64,000 nt of DNA from Liriodendron chinense (Eukaryota; Streptophyta; Magnoliopsida; Magnoliales; Magnoliaceae), in the NCBI GenBank assembly GCA_003013855.2, contig ML058507.1, positions 3,782,001 to 3,846,000 on the forward strand. Direction: 5' to 3'. Positions 1-12,036 of the stretch are shown piece after piece; the stretch's first letter is position 1, and each line of letters begins with the position of its first letter. The notes beneath the pieces were generated by a model. The model worked only from the letters and a program-made list of their open reading frames with translations. It had not been told where the DNA came from and ran no database searches. The position numbers and the translations under genes are program-made.

Positions 1-547
1 GCCATTTATTAACTGGGCTAGGCTCAGGGCGTGCCAGTGAACCCATAAACCCACCCGAGTATGGTAGCCAGCCGGCTGTTTCAAGGACACTTTCATCATA
101 TATAAGACATGATGGGTCGCACCTGATGAACAGGCCAGATCTCGCTGGGAAATGGAGTATAGATCTGGTGCAGAAATGGCTTGGTTGTTTTTGGCCTGTC
201 ATAGGTCTGGGCTGAGCTCGGACCTGAGATTTGCTTTGTTGCTGGGCATAGAAAGACCTTAGCGGGCTCAGCCCAGCCCGTTGACAAAGAGAAATTCTTA
301 AAACCCCGACTGAATGCGATGGACGATAGCACTTGCAAATCCCTTGGAAATTGCATTCATTGATTAAAGTATTTGAATTAAACTGCCCAAGTTATACGTC
401 GCATGTATTGTGTACCAAAAATGATGCTAATTTGCTTAACCGACCATCAGATGGTGGAGTTTTAACTGACAGTTGAAAAGGAAAAGCACCTAATGGCACT
501 ATTTCAACGAACCAGCGTCCAGGAACAAGATTTAGGATGATTCTACC
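1..547. other. Flanking intergenic DNA, no gene seen
   Basis: No ORF here looks like a known protein and no terminal repeats or RNA genes are evident. It is the left flank of the element-A LTR. A target duplication for element A could not be checked because the partner LTR at about 31 kb is truncated. Confidence 0.5.
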
Positions 548-1308
548 TGTCGTATTAAGGATTTGGACAAAGTATCTGGATGGCTAATATTAGTCACGTA
601 GACTTCAATCCATACGTTGAGAGCTTCATTGGTCCACCGAACCTACAAGAGAAAGATGAATAGATAGGAGGGAGGAGCCCTTGTGCCACGAAGGACTTTC
701 TGATGCCTAAGTCAGATCCGGAAACAATGAGAATTAGAGTTTGAGGATTAAGATGTCTCCTACATTTGAGGTGAGGATTCAAGCCCTATTTATAAGACTT
801 GGAGGCATTTTAGAGAGTTGGATTCTTCGATGATATGTTGGTAGAGTCCATGGTTTAGCAAGATTGGATCTCTCCATCTGTGTCGTGCAGATCATGTTAG
901 AGAATGCGGGAGATCCCGAAATATCCGGATCGGGTATCCAGTATCTCCTTAGATATCTTCGGACCGTCATTAGGTGGTTGGCGTCACAGACCACCTAACG
1001 TTTGTTCCCAGCAAAGGTCTCGGTGCCTGAGCTCTCCCACTTGGGTTTGTTTCAAAGTATAATCCTCGGGTGAGATGATGTCTCCTGTAGCGCATGTCTC
1101 CTGGGCAAAGTATTGTTGACAAATCCTCAATCATTGTCCTTAGCCGATGACTAGGCCTTTTCTTATCAATGGCTAGGTGCCGAGGTTACTATAAGTTGTT
1201 ATCGTAGGGTCCTCGGCTTATCCCATGCCGATGACCACTACGTGGGTTTTCTGGAATGGGCTTCCTCATATCTATAGGCCGTGGGCTAGCTCGGATTATC
1301 CTATAACA
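548..1308 (-). repeat. LTR of element A (3' LTR, left)
   Basis: The first ~470 bp align closely with 30602-31080, and the later part also resembles 38150-38690. It starts at a TG near 548 and ends ...TATAACA at 1308, directly followed by a pyrimidine-rich tract that is the polypurine tract on the minus strand. A minus-strand TATA box (CCCTATTTATA on the plus strand, 784-794) agrees with a minus-oriented element. The start is approximate within a few bases. Confidence 0.75.
784..794 (-). promoter_or_regulatory. TATA box of the LTR-A promoter
   Basis: On the minus strand this reads TATAAATAGGG. The same motif sits at the same place in the partner LTR (30841-30851) and in the fragment at 38150-38690. 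It would drive minus-strand transcription, the direction of gag-pol in element A. Confidence 0.55.
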
Positions 1309-1330
1309 GTTGCCCTCCTACTCCCGAGGT
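1309..1330 (-). other. Polypurine tract of element A
   Basis: The plus strand is pyrimidine-rich immediately inside the LTR end, so the minus strand is purine-rich directly upstream of the 3' LTR, where second-strand priming is expected. A look-alike lies at about 4518-4545. Confidence 0.5.
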
Positions 1331-1763
1331 TGAACACATGAGGGCTTGGGAGTAAGGTCTATAGGATGAGCTAGTCCTGATGGTCTAGCATCTGTATGTC
1401 CCTGCCAGCTGTTTAGCGGGATACGAGGAAATTAATGGCGGGATTTAGAAAATGATTTGGCAGGCTCGAAAAGTGAGGAGTCGCTATCATTGTTGATACG
1501 ACGCCGCGGACGTTTCACCCGCGGAGGAATAGATGCTTGACGCATGACAACAGGTCTGTCCAGTGTGACAGCTCATTATTACTCATGGCTTCTCACCATG
1601 ACGTGTGGTGTTGGTTCAGCTTAGTGAGGCGTCACACCTGGTACGAGCGAATCTCATAATGCCACGTGGATGAGTGCAGTGGTCGAAATGTCGCTTCTCT
1701 ACTCAAGGTGCCCCCACAGTGACACGTGAAGTCGTACGAATGGCTAGGCGGTGCTATAATGGG

Positions 1764-1773
1764 CTATAAATAC
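1764..1773 (+). promoter_or_regulatory. TATA-like box upstream of the element-A antisense ORF
   Basis: CTATAAATAC lies about 340 bp upstream of the first recognisable codons of the antisense ORF at 2115, on the same strand, and is followed by a pyrimidine-rich leader. A second TATAAAT in a similar setting is at 6931-6937. Function is inferred from position and motif only. Confidence 0.4.
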
Positions 1774-2114
1774 CCTTCCTCTCCTCCATTTTTCCATTTA
1801 TGTCTTCGTGAGGTGCCCAAACTCTGCAAGATTGCCTCTTGCACTTGGCCTTGGCCGTCTTCATCACCTAAGTCCGTCTGACCCTTTGAGCGTCTGTGTC
1901 TGTGTTGCGGGTACAACTTTTCTTTTCTTTTATTTTCTCCCGTCTTTTCCCTTGCCGTATTTTTCTCGTATTCTTGGTTTGTCACTTTTCATTGCTGGGG
2001 GAGCGTCTAGCAAGACCACGGCTTCAAACAAGGTCGTAGTGGTCTCCTAGGGGGAGCAGGGCCATAAGACTGAGTCTCTCCCAGCCAGGCTGGGCTCCAG
2101 GGGAGTATGAAGGT

Positions 2115-4330
2115 ATGAACACCTCCACTTCCGTATATTCTACATACAGTTTCAAGTCCGAATTATCACCTTCTAACTTAGAGTCTCTTAAGTCGAAGTA
2201 TCATATTCCCGACTTGGTGCATCTTCGGATACCCCGAGATGATGAGGTTCCGAGCTGGCCTCTTGGTGGAGAGGTCGTTCTTTTTATTGTTTTGTTTTAA
2301 TGTAGTCTGCATCTACCTCTTCTCCCGATAGTGAGAGATGTACTTGGCCGTCTTCGTTTGGCTCCTGGTCAGTTGCAACCCAACTCTTGGAGGACCTTGT
2401 TTGGCTGTTACGTATTGTGACATCTTAGTGATAACGAGGAGCTCTCTGCAGACGAGCTCTTTTTCTTTTCGGACCAAGGCCAGTCTTGATCATGGGTAGT
2501 ATTACTTCACTTACTAGTTGGAAAAGGGGTGAACAGGTAGTGGTAGGAAACCCATCCTCCAGTAAGGATTGGAGGGACCGATGGTTTTTTCCCTCCAGAA
2601 ATTGGGAGGCACCATCGTCGAAGCTAGAGGGGGCAAGATTCCGAGTCCTAACCATTTTTTCCTTGCTAGGTCGGATACTTCTCCGAGCACTTGCACTTTC
2701 CTTTGGTCGCTGACTTTGTCGATGTAGCTAATGCCGGGTGTTCATCTTTGCAGGTCATCCCAGGACACCACCTCGCCTATCAGAAGGCCTTCTCTGACAA
2801 GTGAGGATCGTTAGGGACATCCCTGCCAAGGACCGGACATTTAATAAACTTCTTTCTACCTAGAACCTTCAGAAGGTCAGCATTTCTCCTGCTAGTAAGC
2901 ATAGGAGCTCGATGCTTTTGGTTTTCTTTTGTAGCTTGTCAAACATTCTGACTTGTTGTTGTCTTATTCAACGATGTCTGGTGGGAGAAAGAGAGGGCTT
3001 CCCACTAAACTTGACCAACGGGCTGCTTAGGCTCGACCACCGCAGAAGAAGAAGGTGGTCAAGCAGACGATTAGGGAGGGATCAAAGACTACATCGGGCC
3101 TTCCCCAGTCCTTCATTTGTGGGATCGACCAAATCTTCAATATGGAGGTTGGTCGGTCGTCTTCTTCGGGGGCTCGTCAACCCTCAACTCCGAGGGCTGC
3201 CCAAGCTCCAGTGGGAATGGCGGTGAGGATTGCCACCGCTGCTACTGCATCTGCTGCCACTGCTCAGGAGCAGGTAATTGTTGTGGAGGGCACTTCTTCT
3301 GTGAGGCTGGGCCCTTCACAGAGGACGGAGGTAGGGTACCCTCATGCTGAGGGGGGCCAAGGAGAGAAAGATCGGCGGCGTCCCCGGTAAGTGTCAGGCC
3401 GAAGACATCTTTTAGGAGGGCGTTGCGCTTCAACAACTAGCTGGAGGCATTTATGACGCATGCTCAGGCGAATCTCGATCTGCAGGAGGACATGGACACC
3501 CTCCTCAACATGCGTGAGCTTATGCATGTAATGATCAACCACGATCTTCGAGTGAGATCCGATTCTTTTTTCTTTAGTCGTGATAACTTTTGCTTGCACT
3601 TTTTGTCAACTCTAACTGCTCCTTGTAGGGGATCGTGGCATCGATCCTGATTTGCCAGCATGTAAACAAGATGAGGAGTAAGGTGGTGGATGATAGGCAA
3701 AACTGCGTCACACTGAGGGCCGAACTCTCGACCAAGGAGTGCAAGTTGTCCGACCTTAAGTAGGTAGTGGAGGTCGCCAAGGCCAAGAAGGTGTCTCTGA
3801 AAGAAGAGATGAAGAAGGTCGGTGAAAGGCACCTGATGGAGCTCAATTGCATTAAGGCTAAGAGGAAGTCTTTGTCTAAGGCTCTCCAAAAGGCCGGGGA
3901 TGATCACCAAGCTATGTTGGGCGAGGTGCTTAAGGAGCTGGATCAAGAGCAGTCAGCAAGGATTCGTACCGAGGTGGCCAGGGCCAATGTGGGGGCAAGT
4001 ATCCCTGGTCGCATTGCTACTGTCATAGAGGCTTTCCAGGCCTCCCAAGAGTTTAGTGAATTTAAGGGGAGGTTTTAATTCATCAAGTTCGACAACTGTC
4101 GATCTGAGGTCCAGAAACTTTATCCCAAGCTGGACCTCAGCAGGACTTAACGCATCTGACGAAGAGGAGGCTCTTGAAGCTGGCGAGGAGACAGCTGGCT
4201 AGGAGAGGGCCACTGACGAGGGGATGACCACCGAGGAGGGGGCCGCTGTTGAGGTTCGCCCTGAAGGAGTTGCTACTGAGGGAGCATCCGATGAGGCTTC
4301 ATTTCGAGAGGGAGGTGAGGCCTCATAAAT
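2115..4330 (+). pseudogene. Antisense ORF remnant of element A (gypsy-type Transposase_28-like protein with coiled coil)
   Basis: Translated pieces at 2115-2290 and about 2300-2650 line up with the intact antisense gene of element E at 20467. Both share the run ending SLKSKYHIPD (E: SLRETYPVPD), then a block containing LAPGQLQPNSW (E: IAPGQLIVNGW), then a block containing VGNPSSSKDW (E: LGNPSSNCPGW). A lysine- and glutamate-rich coiled-coil-like stretch follows at 3742-4078, and acidic low-complexity sequence continues to about 4330. Stops and frameshifts interrupt it, for example a TGA near 2417 and stops after 4078. It runs opposite to gag-pol. This type of extra ORF is known in Tat elements; its function is not established. 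Confidence 0.7.
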
Positions 4331-4699
4331 TTCTTCTTTTTTTTCATTTGGCTTAAGAGGCCCTTGTAGCCACAACTTTCTTATTTTGAAAAGAAAAATT
4401 TATCATCTTTCATAGCTCATACTAGTAGTATCTATGTTGACCCCACTCCTGTGGTCGAGCATTGGGATGGTCGGGAGGAGTTGTACTTGGTGCACTTTTT
4501 TGTTTGAGTTTCTCATACTAGTTGCCCCCTACTCCTAAGGGCAGGCTTGTTGGGGCTCGGGAGTAAGGTCAGTTAGAGTAACTTACCTTAACATTGTACG
4601 TAGATCAAGGAGCATGAAATTCGAGGAGGTTTTCAATGTCTGCCTAATTTTTTGTCAGTTTTCGTGGATAACTGCCCTCCATGTTGCGATAGTACATTA
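4331..4699 (+). other. Non-coding part of element A with a second polypurine-tract-like block
   Basis: At about 4518-4570 the pattern pyrimidine tract, GGCTCGGGAGTAAGGTC-like word repeats the sequence just inside the LTR at 1309-1362. No credible ORF. It may be a partial internal duplication of element A or the edge of another related insertion. Confidence 0.4.
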
Positions 4700-6811
4700 T
4701 GTTAGTGCACTTTTCTGTGGCATACTAGTGCACCTTGTTTGTCAATCACTTAGGTCAGTGAGTCCAGTGTCGGTTGAGCTTAATGAAGACGAAGATCGAA
4801 GACTCAAGTGGCCCTATTACATCAAGGAAGAAGAAACAAGTAAAAGTGATGCCTTGGTACCTTGAACCTTGACCAAAACCATCACCCAATCCCCTTGCTG
4901 ACCTTAAATCCTTAAAAAATCCTTTAGTCATCATTAGATTGGCCCTAGGTGTACCAAAAGACCATATAAACATTGGCCATATAGATTGGGCAATGAAGAA
5001 GTGGACAGCAAAACCATTTGGTTGTTCACTGGCCTGTCCGATCGGTCGTGACCGGTCAGCTGGACTGGACAGACTGGTCAAGACCGGTCGGACTGACCTA
5101 ATCTAGATAGCAATGCAAGCTGTGTGTGCAGGCCATTGGACCGACCGGTCGGACTGACCTAGTCTAGACAGCAATGCAAGCTGTGTGTGCAGGCCATTGG
5201 ACCGACCGGTCTTGATCGGTCGACAGGTCTGGTTTGACCGGTCTTGACCGGTGGGGCAGACTCCCCACTAAGACAGCAAGCTTCCTGTCTTGCCTGGCCG
5301 TTGGTCGCCCGGTCTTGACAGGTCAGGACAGGTAGGGACTAGCCATTTTTTGCCTGTTTTTCACCCGTTTGAACTTCTTTATAAATGGCATTGGCTTGTA
5401 TTTGGGGGAAATGCAGAGGGATTTTGTGAGGAGTGAAGCCATCTTTGTTAGAGACCATTTGAGGCTCATTCCCAACCTATGCAAGGCATCTTCCTTGTAC
5501 TTTGATACAAGATTGGAGCATTCCAAGCTCATGAAGAAGATGACCTTCATCCCCTCTTGATCTCTAGTGTTTAGATCTTTCTTGATAGGCATATCCTTAT
5601 CCAAATCTCTAAGATGAGATCGTTGTAGGTGAACAACTCTAGGCAACCCATTCCTATTAGTTGTAGAGTTTTCAAACCTACCCTCCTATCACCTTGGGCA
5701 TCTCAAAGGAATCACAAGCAAGGTGATTGATCAAGTGTAGCTGAGGCATTGGTGATGCAACGACAATACAATCGGGGGAGCAAGGGAAGCTGATTGAAGC
5801 ATGGGAGAGCGGAGGACAAGCAACCGGAACCGGTACTGAACAAGGGGCTCATCCGACAAGTAAGGTTGTCTTTGTTGAGAGTCCATCCACTCAATTCCCT
5901 ATGGGAGTTGAGTGTAGAGTTTGTTAGTGTAAAGTTTGTTTGTCAAACTCGAACTAAGGACGTTAGTCGTTCCTTGGCTTGTTTGTCGTCCTAAAGACTA
6001 TGGGCTGTTTGGCACTCCTTGGCTCGTTTGCCATGCCAAAACAAAGTCTCCAAGGGGGAGCCTCCGACATGGGAGTGAACGTGCGTCGGGTTGAGAGTTA
6101 GCCTATGTCCAAAACTCCGTTCGGGTTGAGAGTTAGCCTATGTCCAAAGCTCCGTTTGGGTTGAGAGTTAGCCATTTGTCTAAAACTTCAGTTATGGTTG
6201 AGAGGTGAACTGAAAAAACCTCCATGTAAAGGTTGAAAGGTGAACTTCATTTAAAACCTCCGATAGTGAATGCCGGTGTGCTCAAAGGAGTTGAGTACTT
6301 GAACCGAGAGTGGAGTAGACCTAAAGTCGAACCACTATACATGCTTGTGTTTGTAATTGATTGAGCACATTATTATCTTAGCATTGAATGTTTAATTGTT
6401 AATTATGTATGCTTGATAAGAATGTATGCTAGACACAAGATAGGCACATCCACACACAAGATGTACCTTTCACTAGTTGTGTAGACTTGAGCTCATTGAT
6501 CCATTCTCATAAGTCTACATAGGTTGCATAGATTAAGAGCTTGATTAGTTAAATCATGTGATTATCTATACATGCTTAGACTAGGTTGTTTATTGCTTAA
6601 ACAATATGCTAGTCTTGTGATTGGACCCACTTAGGCTTGGAAGCTGAAGTGTTCTTGCTTAGTTTAATGTGTTAAATTGTGTAAGTAAGCGAAAAGAATT
6701 TTAAAAGGTCCTAATCACCCCCCCTATAGGACTTAGCCATACATAATTCTAGTTGCTCTTTAAGCTTCCGCACATACTAAGGTGTCGTGTTAGACTACCG
6801 ATGTAATTTCA
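4700..6811 (+). repeat. Solo LTR B1
   Basis: It begins TGTTAGTGCAC and ends GTAATTTCA, and matches the split copy at 18104-30595. Flanks are CATTA (4695-4699) and CGTTA (6812-6816), a 5-bp target duplication with one mismatch. A plus-strand TATAAAT at 5380-5386 suggests plus orientation. A C-rich word in the final 100 bp (TCACCCCCCC-like) is common near the ends of plant copia LTRs of the SIRE/Maximus type, but I cannot fix the family. No internal region is present, so it is a solo LTR left by LTR-LTR recombination. Confidence 0.75.
5086..5207 (+). repeat. Two 61-bp tandem units in LTR B1
   Basis: Units 5086-5146 and 5147-5207 differ at only two positions by eye. They lie in a 300-bp block rich in the palindrome-like word ACCGGTC, just upstream of the TATA box. 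The copy at 18104 has ACCGGTC-type words too but not this duplication. Confidence 0.8.
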
Positions 6812-7053
6812 CGTTACCTGGAGTGTTACGACTTTTCTGGCGAATAGGAAGGTGCCACATGAGGGGGGCACGATAGACAAGGTGTCCTTGGATGGCGGAG
6901 CGAATCCCGCGTGGATGCCTGGGGGGACGCTATAAATTCTCTATTTCCCCTCCATTAGTTGTTGAGTTTCAGAGAGAGTGGCAGCCATGACTTAGCTTGA
7001 TTTCATTCTCACGGAAATGTCTTCTAAAGGGGATCTTATGCCACATGGTTCAG
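6812..7053 (+). other. Element-A internal segment with TATA box (6931-6937)
   Basis: A TATAAAT followed by a pyrimidine-rich leader and short ATG-containing segments resembles the promoter layout at 1620-1810. No ORF longer than a few codons. It lies between solo LTRs B1 and D. Confidence 0.35.
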
Positions 7054-8396
7054 TAGATATTCGCTCGCCTCAAGTGCAAGGCTGCAATGTAGTAATAATT
7101 CTCGACAAGACCGAGGTCGATCCACAGGAAATTAGGTAAACCAATTCAAATTGTTCCAGCAACTTTGAATTCAATGAATTAAGGATTTCAAGTTCATAAA
7201 CTAACTTAAAATAGTAGTTGTAAAAATCTGTAATTAAAGGGAACTAAGGCTTTCGAGGATCCACTTGTGATAGCCCTCATGTGAATTTATTCATCCAAGC
7301 ATAACACAACTAGAATTGAAGTTTCATCTCTTTTCTAGTTGGAAGATATGGCATTCAACACAAACAATCTCTACTCAAGTTGAAGAATAAGGTTTTAGTT
7401 TTAATGAAGCACGTAGAAGTCGAATATGTAGCCTTCGAAGTAACGACCATGCCAATAGACTATGGTACACTCTAGGGTTACTAGAATTCGAATCTAATTA
7501 ATCCAAACATGATAATTTCAGAGAATTGCAATGAACTCATATCCGAAGCAAATGAACTCTCATAAAACATCCAAAAATATCGACTTTTATTCAAACTAGA
7601 ACTTAAAAATCCAATTTTAAAGCAAAGTACTTGAATTAGAATGAATCCAACATGATAACTACTTACAAGCTTCACCTCTTAGCCTTAGCTACGAGGTTCT
7701 AGCCGAACATTATCATGCTTCAACTAGAATTCAAAGAAAAACTAAACAAAAACATGAAAAACTAGAAAAAAAACCCTAGTTGGAGGAGTTGCGGTCGCTC
7801 TACGGTGCTTCCTCTTACTCCCCACGAACTTAGAACTCTTGTAGGATATCTTAACAAGGATGCCAAGGTGTCCTTTTATAGGAAAAGTCACGAACCGCCT
7901 CGGATTGCGTAAAAACTTACGCGCTTAGTTGGTCATCAAACGTTGGTCGGGCACCTGGTCATGTTTTGGTTGGGCGCCCGATCGTGCTTGAATTCGGTCA
8001 GTAGCTTTTTGATAAAAATTCACTTAAATATCGAGCGCCCGACCAGATGTTGGTCGGGTGCCCGTTCAGGTCTAAAAGTCACCAGCGGGTTCAGCATATT
8101 TTCATCCAATTTCGGGCGCCCGACCTGATGTTGGTCGGGCGCCCGACGGTCTTCTATTATGAATGCTGAAATCTTTTTTCTTTTGACCGATCCAGGTCTT
8201 TCTGACGTGATTCTTCAGGGCTTCTTTTCAATGTCTTCAATGTAGTTCCAAAGGACCCTTTTAGCAACAAATTCATGACTTCTCTCTTTCATTCCTATAT
8301 ACGCAAAACAAGCATTAGATGAGTCTTTTAAGCATGCAAACCATGCATGTAATGTGATGTAATGGGCTAGAAAATGTATAAAATGGAAGCTCATCA
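7054..8396 (-). repeat. Solo LTR D
   Basis: The first 100 bp share the word GACCGAGGTCGATCCACAGG with the Athila-like LTR at 44160, and the end reads ...AGCTCATCA as in that LTR. A minus-strand TATA box (TATAAAAGGA) is at 7871-7880. Flanking bases are TTCAG and GACAG, a weak three-of-five match. The start is set where Athila-like similarity begins; TA instead of TG there suggests a mutated terminus. A cluster of the palindrome TCGGGCGCCCGA lies at about 7935-8145. No internal region is present. Confidence 0.6.
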
Positions 8397-9289
8397 GACA
8401 GCATGTTGATCAAAGGAGGGTTTGTGGGAGAAAAATCCTTAGAGAAGGGACGTGAGGCTTCAACTGTCATCGTTGCTTCTTCCGTCTTTGATCTCTGTTG
8501 TGTCTTTCGTGATCCAGTGATAGATTTTAACCTCTATTGCCTTTTACTTTGGATATTTGTTGCTTTTTTTCTTTAGATCTTGACCTCGGCTACTGATCCT
8601 TCAAGGTCTTGTTTAGCATGCAGTTATTAAGATTCTCAGCTTATTGGCGGAGCGCGTTCTTTCGAGGTGGATTGCCCAGCAGAGGAACTCTTTAAGTTTT
8701 TTTTTTTTTTTGTTGCAATGTTCGCTCTTTGTATGAGCCCTTGTGGGGTCCTTTGTAAAAAGCCTTTTGGAATGAAATGAAAATAAGGGTCTCTTCATTG
8801 TTAATTATTTGCATAACTCTTTTTGTGTGTATTGTATGCATCCTCATAGGTCCGAATTATGTTCGGGTGGAGGAGTTGATGCGTTTAGTTGCCCCTCCGC
8901 TCTAACCACTATGGTCTTCAGTTGTGGGAGTGGATCTTTTTTATCAACTTTGGGTGGTCAGCATACAGGGGTGGCCACATGGACCTAGCTTACTACACGG
9001 CTGGGTAGCCATTTGTTAAGGTTGCCCAACGAAGTCAATGTGCTCAGCTTTAGGGTGTCATCTTGGGCTACCTTATCTTGGCTTTTGCCGTTGGGTGGGG
9101 TCAGCATGCCGCTTAGTCTGGGCACAGTGAAGGGAAAGCTTTTTGACTTTTCCTCCTCGGCTTTCTTACCTCTATGTTCACTTTGTTTGGGGAGAGTTTT
9201 TTGAAAAAAGAATGAAGTCCACTTTTTATTCATTATCAGGAAATGAGTACAAGTGGTCGGCACTCGTAGTGCTTTGTCGAAAAAATTTC
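8397..9289. other. Element-A non-coding region between antisense ORF and integrase
   Basis: T-rich and AATGAAATGAAAATAA-like sequence at 8690-8790 resembles the 3' end of the antisense transcript, comparable to 22697-22830 in element E. No reliable ORF. This is the tail-to-tail zone between the plus-strand antisense ORF and minus-strand pol. Confidence 0.4.
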
Positions 9290-10375
9290 ACACCCGTGGC
9301 ATTTGGTAGTAGATTTTTAAGTGCTTGACATTCAAGGGATGTGGCAGAGCCTTTCCTTTTAAGTCTTCGAGTCCATACGTTTCAGGTTGGATAATGTCAT
9401 TGACCTTGTACGGTCCTTTCCAGCTTGGTCTAAAGGGTCCCAAGACAGATTCCTTTGTGTTGTCAAACGCTTCCCGACGAACGAGGTCTCCTACTCAGAA
9501 TCGTCGATGCTTCAACCTTGAATTGTAGTACTTGGCTGGTCGTTGTTGGTTGGTGCGATCATGACCTGGGTGGTCTCTCTGAGCTCTTCGAGGAGGTCGA
9601 GGTTAGCTTTCATCCGAACTTCATTCTCCTCAAGTTAGAAGGATTTTGTTCAGTGGGAGGGCATGCCGATTTCTATAGGAATCATTGCTTCTACACCGAA
9701 GGCCAGCAAGAGCTGTGTTTCCCTCGTGGTAGATCAAGTCATGGTCCGGTAAACCCATAAGACGTGTGGAAGCTCTTCAGCCTCCGCCCCTTGCATTTCT
9801 CCAAATTTGTCTTCAAATGGCCCTTGATAATCTTGTTGACTACTTCAACTTGGCCATTGGATTGGGGGCACCGAGGAGATGAGAAGGCATTTTTTATGCC
9901 GAGCTCCTTGCACAGTCCTCTGAACTTCTTGTTATCGAACTATCGACCATTGTTTATGACGATGGTGTCAGGGATGCCGAACCAGTAGATGATAGGCTTC
10001 CAGATGAAGTCTGTCATTTTCTGCTGGGTGATCCGAGCTAAGGTTTCGGCTTTAACCCACTCAATGAAGTAGTCGACGACGACAATTGCAAACTTAGTTT
10101 GACCCTTACCCTGTGGTAGGAAGCCAATGATGTTGACCCCACACTAAGCGAATGGCCAGGGGCTGCTTATCAGGGTCAGCTGCTCCAACGGTTGACGTGG
10201 CACTTTAGCGAATCGTTGGCACTTGTCACATATTTTGGCGAACATCTTGGAATCTTCATGCATTATAGGTCAATGATATCCTTATTTGATCTCTTTGTAT
10301 GCCAAGGACCGCCCACTGGAGTGATTTCCACACACTCCTTCATGGATTTCTCTCATAATGTAATTGAACTCCTCT
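9290..10375 (-). pseudogene. Integrase remnant of element A
   Basis: In broken minus-strand frames the full order of a gypsy integrase can be read. First is the zinc-binding H..H..C..C module (CDKCQRFAK near 10230), then core segments (ITQQKMTDFIW, IVINNG, NGQVEVVNKIIKGHLKT near 9930-10130). The C-terminal domain follows (WKGPYKVND, LNVKHLKIYYQ near 9310-9430). The second catalytic aspartate (usual TDNG) reads INNG, so that residue is lost. Several stops and frameshifts are present. LTR C interrupts the gene just upstream of the zinc module. It would have inserted element cDNA into the host genome. Confidence 0.8.
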
Positions 10376-10874
10376 TGTCACGCCCTGAAATTCAGAACCC
10401 GAGTACAATAACCCAAAGCCCGAGTTCCAGGGTGTGAATTGAAAATTCGAGCATAGATTCCTTGAAATTCCATTCCACACATCACATAACTAAAATAAAT
10501 CCCAAATATAAAGTTTCTCTTCCACTAATGTCTTATTACATTGAATTTTACAAAACTAAAATAAATCTGACACGATTGACGCTCGAGAAGAATGAGACCC
10601 CCCGAATACTCTCTTTTGCCTATGTCTTGTTCTTCCTGAAAACCTGCAAGAACTATGGTGATTTTGGTGAGCTAAAAGCCCAGTGAGGTCATTTCCATCA
10701 CAGGTAATATTCCAGTTAATAATAGATAAGATGCGAATCATCAACGGATAGAATTGTATGAAATATACGAGGATAAGGTTATGATTGATACACTTTATGA
10801 TTTATTATCAATGGAATATGATTATCATGATGTCATGTATGTTATGATACGTATGAGAGCAATAAACGTCTAGG

Positions 10875-11160
10875 AACTCGCTGCCACTGAACATTAGGAA
10901 CCTGTCGCAAATCAACCATGCTCACCTAACTGGTACAGCGAGGCGGCTAATCAACCATGTACACCAGTGGGCAAATCAACCATGCACCACTGATCCAACC
11001 TAGCAAATCAACCATGTTAAATAAGTGAAACGACCAGAACTCGCTGCCATTGAACATTAGGAACCTGTCGCAAATCAACCATACTCACCTAACTGGTACA
11101 GCGAGGCGGCAAATCAACCATGCACGCTAGGAGTCAAATCAACTATGCTCCTATTCTGTT
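10875..11160. repeat. Direct repeat, period 163 bp, with CAAATCAACCATG words, in LTR C
   Basis: The unit starting at 10875 recurs at 11038, and the word CAAATCAACCATG or close variants recurs about eight times. A similar but inverted pattern (TTCCTAATGT, GGTTAGGTGA words) is seen at 39480-39800, supporting a second, opposite-strand C-like LTR there. Confidence 0.65.
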
Positions 11161-11755
11161 GCAGTGTATAATGAATGTGTATGTCATGAGTTATGGAAGC
11201 ATTCTGCAAGCATACAATGCATATTACAATTCAATCAATTCACACCATGCATGTATTAACTTAATTAGGGTGTCTCCTTATTTAAACCCTAAGTTATTGT
11301 CTATTAGAAAGTGTAAGAATAATACTACGTAGAATTTTGATAATATCACAAATACCCAGGGTTGTACATCGTTGATATCGAAAGTGTGTAGTCTAAGTCA
11401 AACGTATTCTTAAAATCTTGATTTGCATAACAAGAAAGAGAATTTGAGGGAAAGAGCTAACTAGAAAGGAAATATGGATGGAAGGATTGGGAGAATGGAA
11501 ACGAAAGATGGATCCTTTAACTAAGATCAAAGACGCTATTCTAAACTTACTTTAGAAAAAGATTGAGGAATGGATTTTTACCAAAGATCCATTATACGAA
11601 ATATTAAAGAGAGTTGGAACTTGAACGTAAAGAATAACACATATATGAAAAGAGAAATCAACTAGAAGTTTCTGAGATGAATCACTCACCGATTTGCTAA
11701 TCTCTAGGCTTCAAATAGGACCTAACTTGAATCTGAGTTGACGTAGCGAGTTGAC

Positions 11756-12005
11756 TCGGTCTTCTTCTTTCTTTCTCTTTCTTCTTCTCTTCTTCTTTCT
11801 TATTTCTTCTTCTCTTTCTTCTTCTTTCTTTCTTCCCCTTTCTTCTTTTCTTTCTTATTCTTCTTGGAAGTGAGCAGACAGCAGCAGCCCTAACAGACGG
11901 ATGGAACCCACCCCTCCACATGATCTATATCTCTCTCTCTCTCCCTCCCTCTCTCCCTCTCTCTCTCTCTTTCTCTCTCTATCCGACCTTCTCTCTCTCT
12001 CTACG
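11756..12005 (+). repeat. Pyrimidine tract and CT microsatellite in LTR C
   Basis: About 250 bp of almost pure TTC/CT sequence, ending in CTCTCT runs. The minus-strand lysine/arginine-rich ORF across it is a composition artefact. In the inferred minus orientation it lies just downstream of the TATA box, like the GA-rich leaders of plant LTRs. Confidence 0.7.
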
Positions 12006-12036
12006 TTTCTTTTCTTGAAAAAGACACCTAGGGGGG

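Noticed and set aside
3464..3946. 160-codon minus-strand ORF
   Set aside because: Complement of the coiled-coil part of the antisense ORF remnant, which explains it.
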